From NCBI RefSeq assembly GCF_021018895.1, contig NC_079371.1, positions 15,370,001-15,434,000 of the forward strand: a DNA stretch of 64,000 nucleotides. Direction: 5' to 3'. Position numbers and translations under genes: made by a program. Of this stretch, positions 35,958 to 47,742 are shown one piece after another. Below the pieces are notes generated by a model, which was not told the DNA's origin, searched no databases, and saw only the letters and a program-made list of their open reading frames with translations. The DNA comes from Seriola aureovittata. Lineage: Eukaryota > Chordata > Actinopteri > Carangiformes > Carangidae. Position 1 is the first letter of the stretch. The number at the start of each line of letters is the position of its first letter.

Positions 35958-38351
35958 CTCCGGGGAAGCATCACAATCTCCAAACACGTCAGCAAAGTCA
36001 GTTGGGCTTTTCTTCAGAGTCTGGTCAGCAGGAAGTGTGTTGTCATTGTAAGACGTCACAAACTTGAAGTCACTGGTTCTAGAACCTGTTGTCAGGTACG
36101 CGTCATAATTGTAAGTGCTGCGTAAAGTTCCTGTGCCGTCAACATCTGCGTAATTAGGAGGCAGATAAGCGCTGGGGATGGCGACTGCTCCGTCAAACAA
36201 CAGTCTGGGCTTTCTCCTGCGACAAAACCTCACACCCAGGATGATGATGATGAAAGTCAGAAAAAAGGTGGACACAGACACTAGAGCAATGATTAGGTAA
36301 GAGGTCAGTTTGGAATTCTTCTCATCATAAGAAATATCCTTCAGTTCTGGCACCTCAGCCAAGTTATCAGAAATAAGTAAATACATGGAACAGGTGGCAG
36401 AGAGAGAGGGCTGTCCGTTATCTTTCACTGCCACAATAAGGTTCTGTTTCATGCTGTCAGATTCAGAAATGTCCCGCTGTGTCCTGATCTCTCCGCTGTG
36501 GAGACCAATGGTGAAAAGTCCCGGATCAGTGGATTTCACTATATGATAGGACAGCCAGGCGTTCTGTCCGGAGTCCGCGTCCACCGCTATCACTTTGGAC
36601 ACCAGGGAGCCTCCGTGTGCAGCTTTGGGGACCAGCTCGGTCATGAAGGAGTTGCCCTCCGGGGCGGGGTACAGTATCAGAGGAGAGTTGTCGTTCACAT
36701 CTGATATAAAGACACTGACGGTCACGTTGCTGCTGAGCGGAGGAGAACCGTTGTCTCTGGCCATCATGTGGACTTTAAAGCTCCTTAACTGTTCATAATC
36801 AAAAGACCTCACAGCGTGGATCACCCCCGTGTCTCCGTTAACAGACAGATAGGAGGACACCGGGGCACCGTTCACCTCACCAGCTAACAGAGAATAAATC
36901 ACTGTACCGTTTTGTCTCCAGTCTGGGTCTCGAGCAGTAACGGAACATAAAGTGGAGCCAGGTTTGTTATTTTCAGTCACATATGCGCTGTACGCCTGTT
37001 CCTCAAACACAGGTGGGTTGTCGTTGATGTCAGCTACAGATAACTCAACAGTTTTAGAGGAGGACAGAGGTGGAGAGCCCTCGTCAGTGGCAGTGATTGT
37101 AATGTTGTAATCAGACACTAGTTCACGGTCCAGTTGTCCTGTGGTCACCAGAGAATAATAGTTTTTAATAGAAGGAACCAACTTAAAAGGGACATTCTGC
37201 TGAATGGAGCAGCGGACCTGTCTGTTATTCTCTGAGTCTCTGTCCTGCACGTTAATGATGCCCACCTCTGTACCAGGTGACACGTTCTCGGGTATGGGGT
37301 TAGACAGTGATTTTAAATATATAACAGGGGCATTGTCATTCACATCAGTGACGTCAATTATCACTTTTGCTTCTGAAGAGAGCCCATAGCCATCTTTGGC
37401 CTCAACAAACACTTCATATTTGGATCCCTCTTCATAATCTATGTCACCTGTCACACTGATTTCTCCTGTTTTCTCATCCAGTGAAAAAAGCTTTTGTGAT
37501 TTATCAGAGAGTCTGCTAAATTCATATGTAACTTCTCCATTGACTCCTTCATCTGCATCTGTAGCACTTACAATGATAACTTTGGTTTTCAAGGGTGAGT
37601 TTTCCGGTAATGCAGCTGTATATACGGCCTCGGTAAATACTGGGGCGTTATCATTAGCATCAAGAACAATGACGTGTATGACTACAGTCCCGGATCTCTG
37701 AGGAGAACCACCATCCACAGCCGTGAGCAATAATTTCATTTCCTGCTGCTCCTCTCGGTCTAACTCCTTGTCTAAAACCAACTCACCATATTTACTGCCA
37801 GCACTTGTCGTCTGAATACTAAACACAAAGTGAGGGTTTTGTTGCAAAATGTAGCTTTCGACTGAGTTCTTGCCTATGTCTGCATCTTGTGCTGCATTAA
37901 TGCGATACCTAGCTCCTTTGACAGCTGACTCTCTGATTTCTAGCTTTATAATGTCTTTCGGAAAAACTGGTGCATTGTCGTTCACGTCCTGCACCTGCAG
38001 GTTCAACCGGTGTAACTCCAAGGGATTCTCTAATAGCAAGTCGAATTTGAGAACACACGAAGGCTTTTCTCCACAATGCTCCTCTCTGTCAATTCTGTCC
38101 GCAACCAATAAATCCCCGTTTCGCAGGTTAATCCCGCAATACTGTCTGTCGCTTCCCTCCATGTCAACGCGAGCTTTGCGAGCAGACAGTCTTCCCACCT
38201 CCAGTCCCAAATCCTTGGCGATATTTCCAATAACAGACCCGCGTTTCAGCTCCTCCTGTACAGAATAACTCAGGTCTCCGTGAGCGTAGTGCACCACAAC
38301 AAAGAAAAACACAAAGCCACAGCTTTGAAGAACCCGCTGTCTATCCATCAT
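35958..38351 (-). CDS. V7: clustered protocadherin variable exon, gamma-type (DRQ family)
   Basis: The exon encodes 798 residues. Signal peptide 1-25 ([12 protein letters not shown]), EC1 CX5C CGEKPSC. Within the DRQ family its EC2 differs at [26 protein letters not shown] (Q where V6 and V12 have H) and LNLQVQD. EC3 has LSDKSQKLF. The homogenised half has [12 protein letters not shown] and DNSPLIL (shared with V10). It ends [14 protein letters not shown], phase 0. The CSE is 189 bp before the ATG. It is followed by a diverged alpha-type flank, unlike V6 (gamma) and V12 (beta). Confidence 0.95.
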
Positions 38352-38539
38352 CCTACAACAGCGCTACACAAATTAAAACAGGGTAGTTACAAGCATTAAA
38401 AATAGGTTATTCGTTCAGCATATGTGCCTTCAGTGCATTTGTCGTCTTTGTTGGAGGCTGTAGGAAGACAGGGCTGGTCGATCCCAGTTGTGGGTGGTGT
38501 ACAGAGCAGGCTGAACATTCGACTTCATAGCTGGTCTAT

Positions 38540-38553
38540 ACTGACACCGTGAG
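38540..38553 (-). promoter_or_regulatory. CSE promoter motif of V7 (CAGT core)
   Basis: The coding strand reads CTCACGGTGTCAGT, 189 bp before the V7 ATG. Confidence 0.75.
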
Positions 38554-39462
38554 TATAAATGTATTATAGCAGTTTTCCATAAATCATGGAAACCTTCTCA
38601 GATCGTTTGACCAAAATATTCGGATAAAATATTATTTTAACGAGATATTGTAAACTGTAATGAGGCACATGAAGGTTATTTCGTCTTGGTTAAAGATTAG
38701 TGAGATGCTTGATCTCACTGTTATTAGGAAGTACAAACAAGATTGTCTCCACGGAAAAAAAATCCACCTAAAGCTTTTCATAACGATACTAGTTAAACTA
38801 CATTCCCCACATGTTAAGCAATGTTTGACCACAAATCACGTCATTTAGCGTTGCAAGCTAAATGTTTCAAAATCGCTTGAGGTTCATCTCTCTCACTCAC
38901 AGCGTAAAAAAAAGTTGCAATATTTTTTTTAAGTGAAACATTCAGAAGTCTGCCGCCAGCTTAACATAAATGCCACCTGAATTAAAAAAAAAAAAAACAC
39001 ACACCCACTTTAACTAAAGATGCATATTGCATAAAAAGACCACAAATATACTGGAATGAGAGCATTAATTTCAGGTTGCACCACTTCAGGAAAATCTCAT
39101 TTTTAATTCGTCTGTACTTTGACAATGGAGACATAAGGCGAGATGATGATGAAAATCCTGTATGAAGGTAAACGTCAATAACAGTAAATGAAAGTAAATC
39201 GTTGATAACATGCAGTTACAACAAAGGAAAGATACTCGCTGACTACAAACAATTTACACCCACTTCAATACAAATCTCCTTGTTTCACGTCAAAAAGTAT
39301 GACTGTAATAGACAGTACAAACTTTAATAGTAAATGGTACTTAGTTTTGTCAAGAAAACACACTGGTAAACTAAAGCATGTTCTAAAAGGTTTGACAGGT
39401 AAAAATAGAAGACATGGCATGTGAATTACTCCAGAAAATACATCACAGGTATAGCCGCTAAG

Positions 39463-39483
39463 TTCAGCACCAAGGACAGAACA
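39463..39483 (+). promoter_or_regulatory. RE1/NRSE (REST/NRSF site) in V6/V7 spacer
   Basis: TTCAGCACC and GGACAG are both intact; 17 of 21 positions match. It is 471 bp past the V6 donor. Confidence 0.7.
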
Positions 39484-39953
39484 ACAAAGATATAGCTGCA
39501 GCTCTGCTCGAAGACTCAGAAAGACAAACGGATGGCGTGCGAACAAATGATACGGTTTTATGAAAAGTATACGAAGACAAGACCAACTGTGTCTCGACTA
39601 ATCACAAATATTTAAATATCTGCATAATACAATGAAAAATACCCCCAAAAGTTAACTAAAAAGACAACTACAACATTACTATTTATCATGTTCCGTGATT
39701 CATTATCGTGTTCACTGTATGCATTTAGGAAAAAGTTAAGATAATGGCCTTGAAATGAAGATTGTAGTTACCTTTTAATGTGACGTGCATCTATAGAAAG
39801 TAACTAAAAGGCAGAAGTGTGTTACATTGTTAAAATTTATGCTTTCTAAAGAAAAGGGGACACGAAAAGAAAATAGACACATCTCTCATATTATTGAAGG
39901 AATATTTAAAAGTGCTAAAAGAAATATGTCAAACAACTGACAGGTGTCCCTAC

Positions 39954-42347
39954 CTCAGGAGAAGCATCACAACCTCCAAACGCTTCAGCAAAGTCTGATG
40001 GACTTTTCTTCAGAGTCAGGTCAGCAGGAAGTGTGTTGTCATTGTAAGAGGTCACAAACTTAAAGTCACTGGTTCTAGAACCTGTTGTCAGGTAGGCGTC
40101 ATAATTGTAAGTGCTGCGTAAAGTTCCTGTGCCGTCAACATCTGCGTAATTAGGAGGCAGATAAGCGCTGGGGATGGCGACTGCTCCGTCAAACAACAGT
40201 CTGGGCTTTCTCCTGCGACAAAACCTCACACCCAGAATGATGATGATGAAAGTCAAAAAAAAGGTGGACACAGACACCAGAGCGATGATCAGGTAAGAAG
40301 TCAGTTTGGAGTTCTTCTCATCATAAGAAATATCCTTCAGTTCTGGCACCTCAGCCAAGTTATCAGAAATAAGTAAATACATGGAACAGGTGGCAGAGAG
40401 AGAGGGCTGTCCGTTATCTTTCACTGCCACAATAAGGTTCTGTTTCATGCTGTCAGATTCAGAAATGTCCCGCTGTGTCCTGATCTCTCCGCTGTGGGGA
40501 CCAATAGTGAAAAGTCCCGGATCAGTGGATTTCACTATATGATAGGACAGCCAGGCGTTCTGTCCGGAGTCCGCGTCCACCGCTATCACTTTGGACACCA
40601 GAGAGCCTCCGTGTGCAGCTTTTGGGACCAGCTCGGTCATGAAGGACTTGCCCTCCGGGGCGGGGTAAAGTATCTGAGGAGAGTTGTCGTTCACATCTGA
40701 TATGAAGACACTGACGGTCACGTTGCTGCTGAGCGGAGGAGAACCGTTGTCTCTGGCCATCACGTGGACTTTAAAGCTCATGAACTGTTCATAATCAAAA
40801 GACCTCACAGCGTGGATCACCCCCGTGTCTCCGTTAACAGACAGATAGGAGGACACCGGGGCACCGTTCACCTCACCAGCTAACAGAGAATAAATCACTG
40901 TACCGTTTTGTCTCCAGTCGGGGTCTCGAGCACTAACAGAACATAAAGTGGAGCCAGGTTTGTTATTTTCAGTCACATATGCGCTGTACGACTGTTCCTC
41001 AAACACAGGTGGGTTGTCGTTGATGTCAGCTACAGATAACTCAACAGTTTTAAAGGAGGACAGAGGTGGAGAGCCCTCGTCAGTGGCAGTGATTGTAATG
41101 TTGTAATCAGACACTAGTTCACGATCCAGTTGTCCTGTGGTCACCAGAGAATAATAGTTTTTAATAGAAGGAACCAACTTAAAAGGGACATTCTGCTGAA
41201 TGGAGCAGCGGACCTGTCTGTTATTCTCTGAGTCTCTGTCCTGCACGTTAATGATGCCCACCTCTGTACCAGGTGACACGTTCTCAGGTATGGGGTTAGA
41301 CAGTGATTTTAAATATATAACAGGGGCATTGTCATTCACATCAGTGACGTCAATTATCACTTTTGCTTCTGAAGACAGCCCATAGCCATCTTTGGCCTCA
41401 ACAAACACTTCATATTTGGATCCCTCTTCATAATCTATGTCACCTGTCACACTGATTTCTCCTGTTTTCTCATCCAGTGAAAAAAGCTTTCGTGATTTAT
41501 CAGAGAGTCTGCTAAATTCATAGGTAACGTCTCCATTGACTCCCTCGTCTGCATCTGTAGCACTTACAATGATAACTTTGGTTTTCAAGGCTGAGTTTTC
41601 TGGTAATGCAGATGTATATACGGCCTCGGTAAATACTGGGGCGTTATCATTAGCATCAAGAACAATGACGTGTATGACTACAGTCCCGGATCTCTGAGGA
41701 GATCCACCATCCACAGCCGTGAGCAATAATTTCATTTCCTGCTGCTCCTCTCGGTCTAACTCCTTGTCTAAAACCAACTCACCATATTTACTGCCAGCAC
41801 TTGTCGTCTGAATACTAAACACAAAGTGAGGGTTTTGTTGCAAAATGTAGCTTTCGACTGAGTTCTTGCCTATGTCTGCATCGTGTGCTGCATTAATGCG
41901 ATACCTAGCTCCTTTGTAAGCTGACTCTGTGATTTCCAGCTTTATAATATCCTTCGGGAAAATTGGTGCATTGTCGTTCACATCCTGCACCTGCAGGGAC
42001 AACCGGTGTAACTCCAAGGGATTCTCTAATAGCAAGTCGAATTTAAGAACACACGAAGGCTTTTCTCCACAATGCTCCTCTCTGTCTATTCTGTCCGCAA
42101 CCAACAAATCCCCGTTTCGCAGGTTAATCCCGCAATACTGTCTGTCGCTTCCCTCCATGTCAACGCGAGCTTTGCGAGCAGACAGCCTCCCCACCTCCAG
42201 TCCCAAATCCTTGGCGATATTTCCAATAACAGATCCGCGTTTCAGCTCCTCCTGTACAGAATAGCTCAAGTCTCCGTGAGCGTAGTGCACCACAACAAAG
42301 AAAAAGACAAAGCCACAGCTTTGAAGAACCCGCTGTCTATCCATCAT
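39954..42347 (-). CDS. V6: clustered protocadherin variable exon, gamma-type (DRQ family)
   Basis: The exon encodes 798 residues. The start MMDRQR at 42345-42347 is preferred over an in-frame ATG six codons upstream, by comparison with V7 and V12. Signal peptide 1-25, CX5C CGEKPSC. EC2 has [20 protein letters not shown], the third variant at this site in the family. EC3 has [15 protein letters not shown]. Homogenised-half variants are [29 protein letters not shown] and PADLTLKK. It ends [14 protein letters not shown], phase 0. It is the first exon of the recent tandem expansion. The flank below is gamma-type like that of V11. Confidence 0.95.
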
Positions 42348-42534
42348 CCTACAACAGCGCAACACAAATTAAAACAGGGTAGTTACAAGCATTAAAAAAG
42401 GTTATTCGGTCAATGTGTTTGCCTTCAGTGCATTTGTCGTCTTTGTTGGAGGCTGTAGAAAGACAGGGGTGGTCGATCCCAATTGTGGGTGGTGTACAGA
42501 GCAGGCTTAACATTCGACTTCATAGCTGGTCTAT

Positions 42535-42548
42535 ACTGACACCGTGAG
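42535..42548 (-). promoter_or_regulatory. CSE promoter motif of V6 (CAGT core)
   Basis: The coding strand reads CTCACGGTGTCAGT, 188 bp before the V6 ATG. Confidence 0.75.
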
Positions 42549-42837
42549 TATAACTGTATTATAGCAGTTTTCCATAAGTCATGCAAATGTTGTAAACACA
42601 TTATCACATCATTTGGCCTCAATGTTTGTATAAAAGCTTATCTTATTATGGTAGTTTGAGTCAAGTGAGATGTTTGACGTCTGTGTTATTAGGAACGCTG
42701 ACAAAAGTGTGTCTCCTGAAGAAAATCACCAAAAGAATTTCATGTTACCAGTAAAACAACATTCCCCAAATGTTAAGAAATGTGTGACCACAGACCATGC
42801 CTTGCAAGATAAATGTATCAAGGTCACTTAGAAAGCT

Positions 42838-42970
<133 letters not shown>

Positions 42971-43491
42971 GAAATTACAATATTGTTTTTCGTGCAGCAT
43001 TCAAAACTTTGACTCAAGATTCCACCAGCTGAATGAAATAACACTCTCAGTAAAGATACGTATTGCAAATAAACAACATAAGAAGAGAAAATTACAGCAA
43101 ACATTTCATGTTGCACTGGGTGAGAAAAATCTGTCATTTAATTCACCTGTAGTGTGACAATTAAGACAAAATGGGGATAAGAATCTTCACGGACGAAAGT
43201 AAACGTTAATAACAATAAATTAATGTGTTAATGAGATGCACTTACAAGAATGACATGTTACTGACTGACTACTAACAATTTTGACCCGTTTCAATATTAT
43301 ATATGCCTATATTTTTCATAATACAAATTTATAACTGTAATACACAGCACGAATGTTAATTTGAAAATGGCAAACGGATGTATCAAGAAAACATACTGGT
43401 AAGATAAAGTGTAATCTAAAACGTTTGAGAGGTGAAAGAGAGAAGAAAGAGGTCAATTGCTCCAGAAAATACATCACGAATGACCGCGAAT

Positions 43492-43512
43492 TTCAGCACC
43501 AAGGACAGAGAC
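43492..43512 (+). promoter_or_regulatory. RE1/NRSE (REST/NRSF site) in V5/V6 spacer
   Basis: TTCAGCACC and GGACAG are both intact (18 of 21). It is 225 bp past the V5 donor and about 1.1 kb before the V6 ATG. Confidence 0.75.
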
Positions 43513-43736
43513 ATAAGGAACAAGCAGCAGTTCTACTCACAAACATGGGCAGATACAGCGATGTTGTGTGAAAACATAGCACGATTGTCAAATCGATATA
43601 ATAGGAATATAAGACCAACAGCCTCTATAATGACCATACAATTTCTAATAACTATATACTACTGTGGGAGAACTCCTCTGAGCTCTTGAAAATATCACCA
43701 AACCTAAACTAATAAAAGTAAAACAGCTTTTCCTAC

Positions 43737-46118
43737 CTCAGGAGAAGCATCACAATCTCCAAACACGTCAGCAAAGTCAGTTGGGCTTTTCTTCAGAGTC
43801 TGGTCAGCAGGAAGTGTGTTGTCATTGTAAGACGTCACGAACTTGAAGTCACTGGTTCTAGAACCTGTTGTCAGGTACGCGTCATAATTGTAAGTGCTGC
43901 GTAAAGTTCCTGTGCCGTCAACATCTGCGTAATTAGGAGGCAGATAAGCGCTGGGGATGGCGACTGCTCCGTCAAACAACAGTCTGGGCTTTCTCCTGCG
44001 ACAAAACCTCACACCCAGGATGATGATGATGAAAGTCAGAAAAAAGGTGGACACAGACACTAGAGCAATGATTAGGTAAGAGGTCAGTTTGGAATTCTTC
44101 TCATCATAAGAAATATCCTTCAGTTCTGGCACCTCAGCCAAGTTATCAGAAATAAGTAAATACATGGAACAGGTGGCAGAGAGAGAGGGCTGTCCGTTAT
44201 CTTTCACTGCCACAATAAGGTTCTGTTTCATGCTGTCAGATTCAGAAATATCCCGCTGTGTCCTGATCTCTCCGCTGTGGAGACCAATTGTGAAAAGTCC
44301 CGGATCAGTGGATTTCACTATATGATAGGACAGCCAGGCGTTCTGTCCGGAGTCCGCGTCCACCGCTATCACTTTGGACACCAGAGAGCCTCCGTGTGCA
44401 GCTTTGGGGACCAGCTCGGTCATGAATGAGTTGACCTCCGGGGCGGGGTACAGTATCTGAGGAGAGTTATCGTTCACATCTGATATGAAGACACTGACGG
44501 TCACGTTGCTGCTGAGCGGAGGAGAACCGTTGTCTCTGGCCATCACTTGGACTTTAAAGCTCCTGAACTTTTCATAATCAAACGACCTCACTGCGTGGAT
44601 CACCCCCGTGTCTCCGTTAACAGACAGATAGGAGGACACCGGGGCACCGTTCACCTCACCAGCTAACAGAGAATAAATCACTGTACCGTTTTGTCTCCAG
44701 TCGGGGTCTCGAGCAGTAACGGAACATAAAGTGGAGCCAGGTTTGTTATTTTCAGTCACATATGCGCTGTACGACTGTTCCTCAAACACAGGTGGGTTGT
44801 CGTTGATGTCAGCTACAGATAACTCAACAGTTTTAGAGGAGGACAGAGGTGGAGAGCCCTCGTCAGTGGTAGTGATTGTAATGTTGTAATCAGACACTAG
44901 TTCACGGTCCAGTTGTCCTGTGGTCACCAGAGAATAATAGTTTTTGATAGAAGGAACCAATTTAAAAGGGACATTCTGCTGAATGGAGCAGCGGACCTGT
45001 TTGTTATTCTCAGAGTCTCTGTCCTGCACATTAATGATGCCCACCTCTGTACCAGGTGACACGTTCTCAGGTATGGGGTTAGACAATGATTTTACATATA
45101 TAATCGGGGCATTGTCATTCACATCAGTAACATCTATGATGACTTTGGCGTAAGAGGTTAATCCCAAACCATCCTTTGCTGTGACACGCAGTTCAAATGA
45201 TGATGCTATTTCAAAATCGACCGCGGTGTACAATTTTATATCACCTGTCTTATGATCAATAGTAAACACTGACTTCGAGTCTTCTGAAATGTGTCCAAAA
45301 TCATATGTAACGTCTCCATTTAGTCCCTCGTCTGCATCAGTAGCGCTCACTGTCAGCACGACAGTTCCTAGTGGGGAGTTTTCGGGTAAACTGGCTTTAT
45401 AAACGGCCTGGCCGAACACTGGGACGTTATCATTAGCGTCCAGCACAGTGATGTGAATAACCACAGTACCTGACCTTTGAGGAGAACCACCATCCAGAGC
45501 TGTAAGAAGTAGATTTATTTCCTTTAAATTTTCACGGTCAAGCTCTTTGTTTAGCACAAGTTCCACGGAATTAGTCCCAACGCCCAGGAAAAAATTATCA
45601 TTCCGTTGCAGATTGTACGTCTGAACTGAATACTTGCCGATATCCATATCATGTGCTTCCTCTATTGGAAAACGAGCACCCTTTGCGGCGGATTCACTTA
45701 TGTCTATATGGATCAGTTCTTTATTAAATTGAGGAGAGTTATCATTTATATCCTGGACATGTAGACTAATGCGGTGCAATTCTAATGGATTCTCTAACAT
45801 GACCTCCTGTTTTAAAGCGCAAGATGCTTTGTCTCCACATAGGCCTTCTCTGTCGATCCTCTCTGAAACAGTCAGATCCCCGTTACGGAGGTTTATGTCA
45901 CAATAATGTTTGTCGCTCCCATCGGTGTCAATGCGGACCTTTCGAGCGGACAACGTATTTGCATCAAGACCCAAGTCTTTGGCAATATTTCCGATCACGG
46001 ATCCACGTCTCATCTCCTCAGGAAAAGAATAGCTTATATCTCCACTGGCAAAATGCAAAGAAAGGAGCAGTAAAGCAACGGTATAGCTTTGTGATATGAA
46101 TCCCGTAATAGCCATCAT
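43737..46118 (-). CDS. V5: clustered protocadherin variable exon, gamma-type (single-copy 5' half)
   Basis: The exon encodes 794 residues. Start MMAITGF at 46116-46118, chosen over an ATG seven codons upstream because it gives a clean signal peptide (1-26) and a 187 bp distance to the CSE. EC1 CX5C is CGDKASC. EC1-EC3 have no close partner in the window; the nearest by eye is the VRQ pair (shared style [23 protein letters not shown]). EC3 has [18 protein letters not shown]. In the homogenised half it shows [25 protein letters not shown] and PEVNSFM. It ends [14 protein letters not shown], phase 0. This is the last distinct exon before the recently expanded block. Confidence 0.95.
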
Positions 46119-47742
46119 GACTCCGACCTGATACAGCAAACGTGTCCTTGTCGGTGAACAGGAAAAGAAGAATTTAAACCTAAACCATCACAATTCAAAA
46201 CCAAGTGTCTGCCTCTCTCGATGATCATCTGCAAAACCCGTAACTCACGTCTTGCTTCGACAACAGTGGGTGGATTATCAACACACAAACAACAGCTGGT
46301 ACATAGCGACACCGTGAGACTACTCTACAAATTGCATACTTTGTACTTGAAAGAAGACTGTACAAGCCATACACTTAATAAAAACAGACAACTATAGAGA
46401 GCATATTAATTTAGAAGAGAAGTTATAGAGTGAAATATCTTGAGACACATAAAGAGGATCCAGCATTAGGAGTACTTCACAACACCATTATTTCACTTGG
46501 TCACCTCATATTGAGCACGGCTAATTAGATGTGAAAAACTACTCGTATCTGACTTAATATTTATATCCTTGTAACATGTTAACACTGGATAAAATCACCA
46601 ACTTACTGAAACAGTGAAGGGAATGGCCAACTTAATTACTCAAGTAATGTAATGGATGATTAAAGGCAAATGAGGAACTATACTTCAGTAACATTTTTAC
46701 TATGTACAGTGAAACACAGATGAAACACAGATGAAAACTTGACAAATTATTAAGTGCAAAAAACAGCAAAATTTGATTTGATTCCAAGAGGATAATCACT
46801 TTGCTCAACTATAGGCCTATTAAAATCTCTCACAGTATTTCTCTCGGTTTTAAAAATTCAAACACACTGCATGAAGAGCAAGACTCAACTGCAAAATTGA
46901 GATGATATGGGAAATAGATTCATAATCATTCAAACACCAGCAACTGAAAAAACATACAGGTAAACAGGATATTATCCCGGAACATAGATTACTTGAATAT
47001 ATAGACTATAAGATGATGAATTTGATACACGTTAAGACTCCTAGTTGTACAGTAGAAGAAGTCGATGAACAACATAAACAACAGATGACGAACCAAGCCC
47101 TTTAGAAGTATAGGACATCATATTTTTTACAAGGTATTCGCTTCCCATTAACGAGAAAAGAGTCATTCTGTACCCATAAAAACAAGTACTAAGACAAAGA
47201 CATGTTTAATCTTTCCCTCGGGAATAAAATTAGAGTGTAAAAGCAAGGAAATGATCAAAACCTGAAACGTTTTCTATGATTTTAAAAAAACAAAATTTCC
47301 TCTTAACATGGTGACAGTAGCCAAACATTTGCTAAGAATCAAAGAAATCAGGAGGGAATGAATGCGCCAGGATTTAAACACCAAAAACAAACACCCTCTT
47401 CAAGACGGTACAAGGAAGGCCCCAAATGGAACTAACGAGAGCTACAGTGGAATAAATGTAAAACCCATCTACAGATCAGCCATTGAGTTGGTATGTTGTA
47501 AAGAAGAATTAAGAATCATCGTGGGAGAGTTGAGCATTTAGTATAACTGAAACACTTCAACTACTTTCTAAAGCAAAATGCCTTAAATGAATCTAATTTA
47601 TAGCAACTTTCGGTAGATTCTTTTTTGATAGGCCTATTTTAAAAAATGATTGTATCAATACAAATTCCATACTTTCGATCAAAAATCTGAAAAAGTGAGA
47701 AGCCGTTTTGTTCTGGTAAAGTAATCGGGTCAAATGTCTTAC
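46119..47742. other. Spacer V4/V5
   Basis: AT-rich sequence with the V5 CSE at 46305. Apart from that I see no gene, no good RE1 (a very weak resemblance near 47371 was not accepted) and no homology to the other spacers. Confidence 0.7.
46305..46318 (-). promoter_or_regulatory. CSE promoter motif of V5 (CGCT core)
   Basis: The coding strand reads CTCACGGTGTCGCT, 187 bp before the V5 ATG. This is the most canonical CSE copy in the window. Confidence 0.85.

Larger units (their letters stand above)
38352..39953. other. Spacer V6/V7 (DRQ-type promoter, gamma-type 3' flank)
   Basis: No gene is seen. It is the sister of spacer V11/V12 along its whole length. It contains the V7 CSE (38540) and an RE1 (39463). 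Confidence 0.8.

Noticed and set aside
47371..47391. RE1-like stretch in the V4/V5 spacer
   Set aside because: Both half-sites are mostly changed; I would not have noticed it without the other copies.
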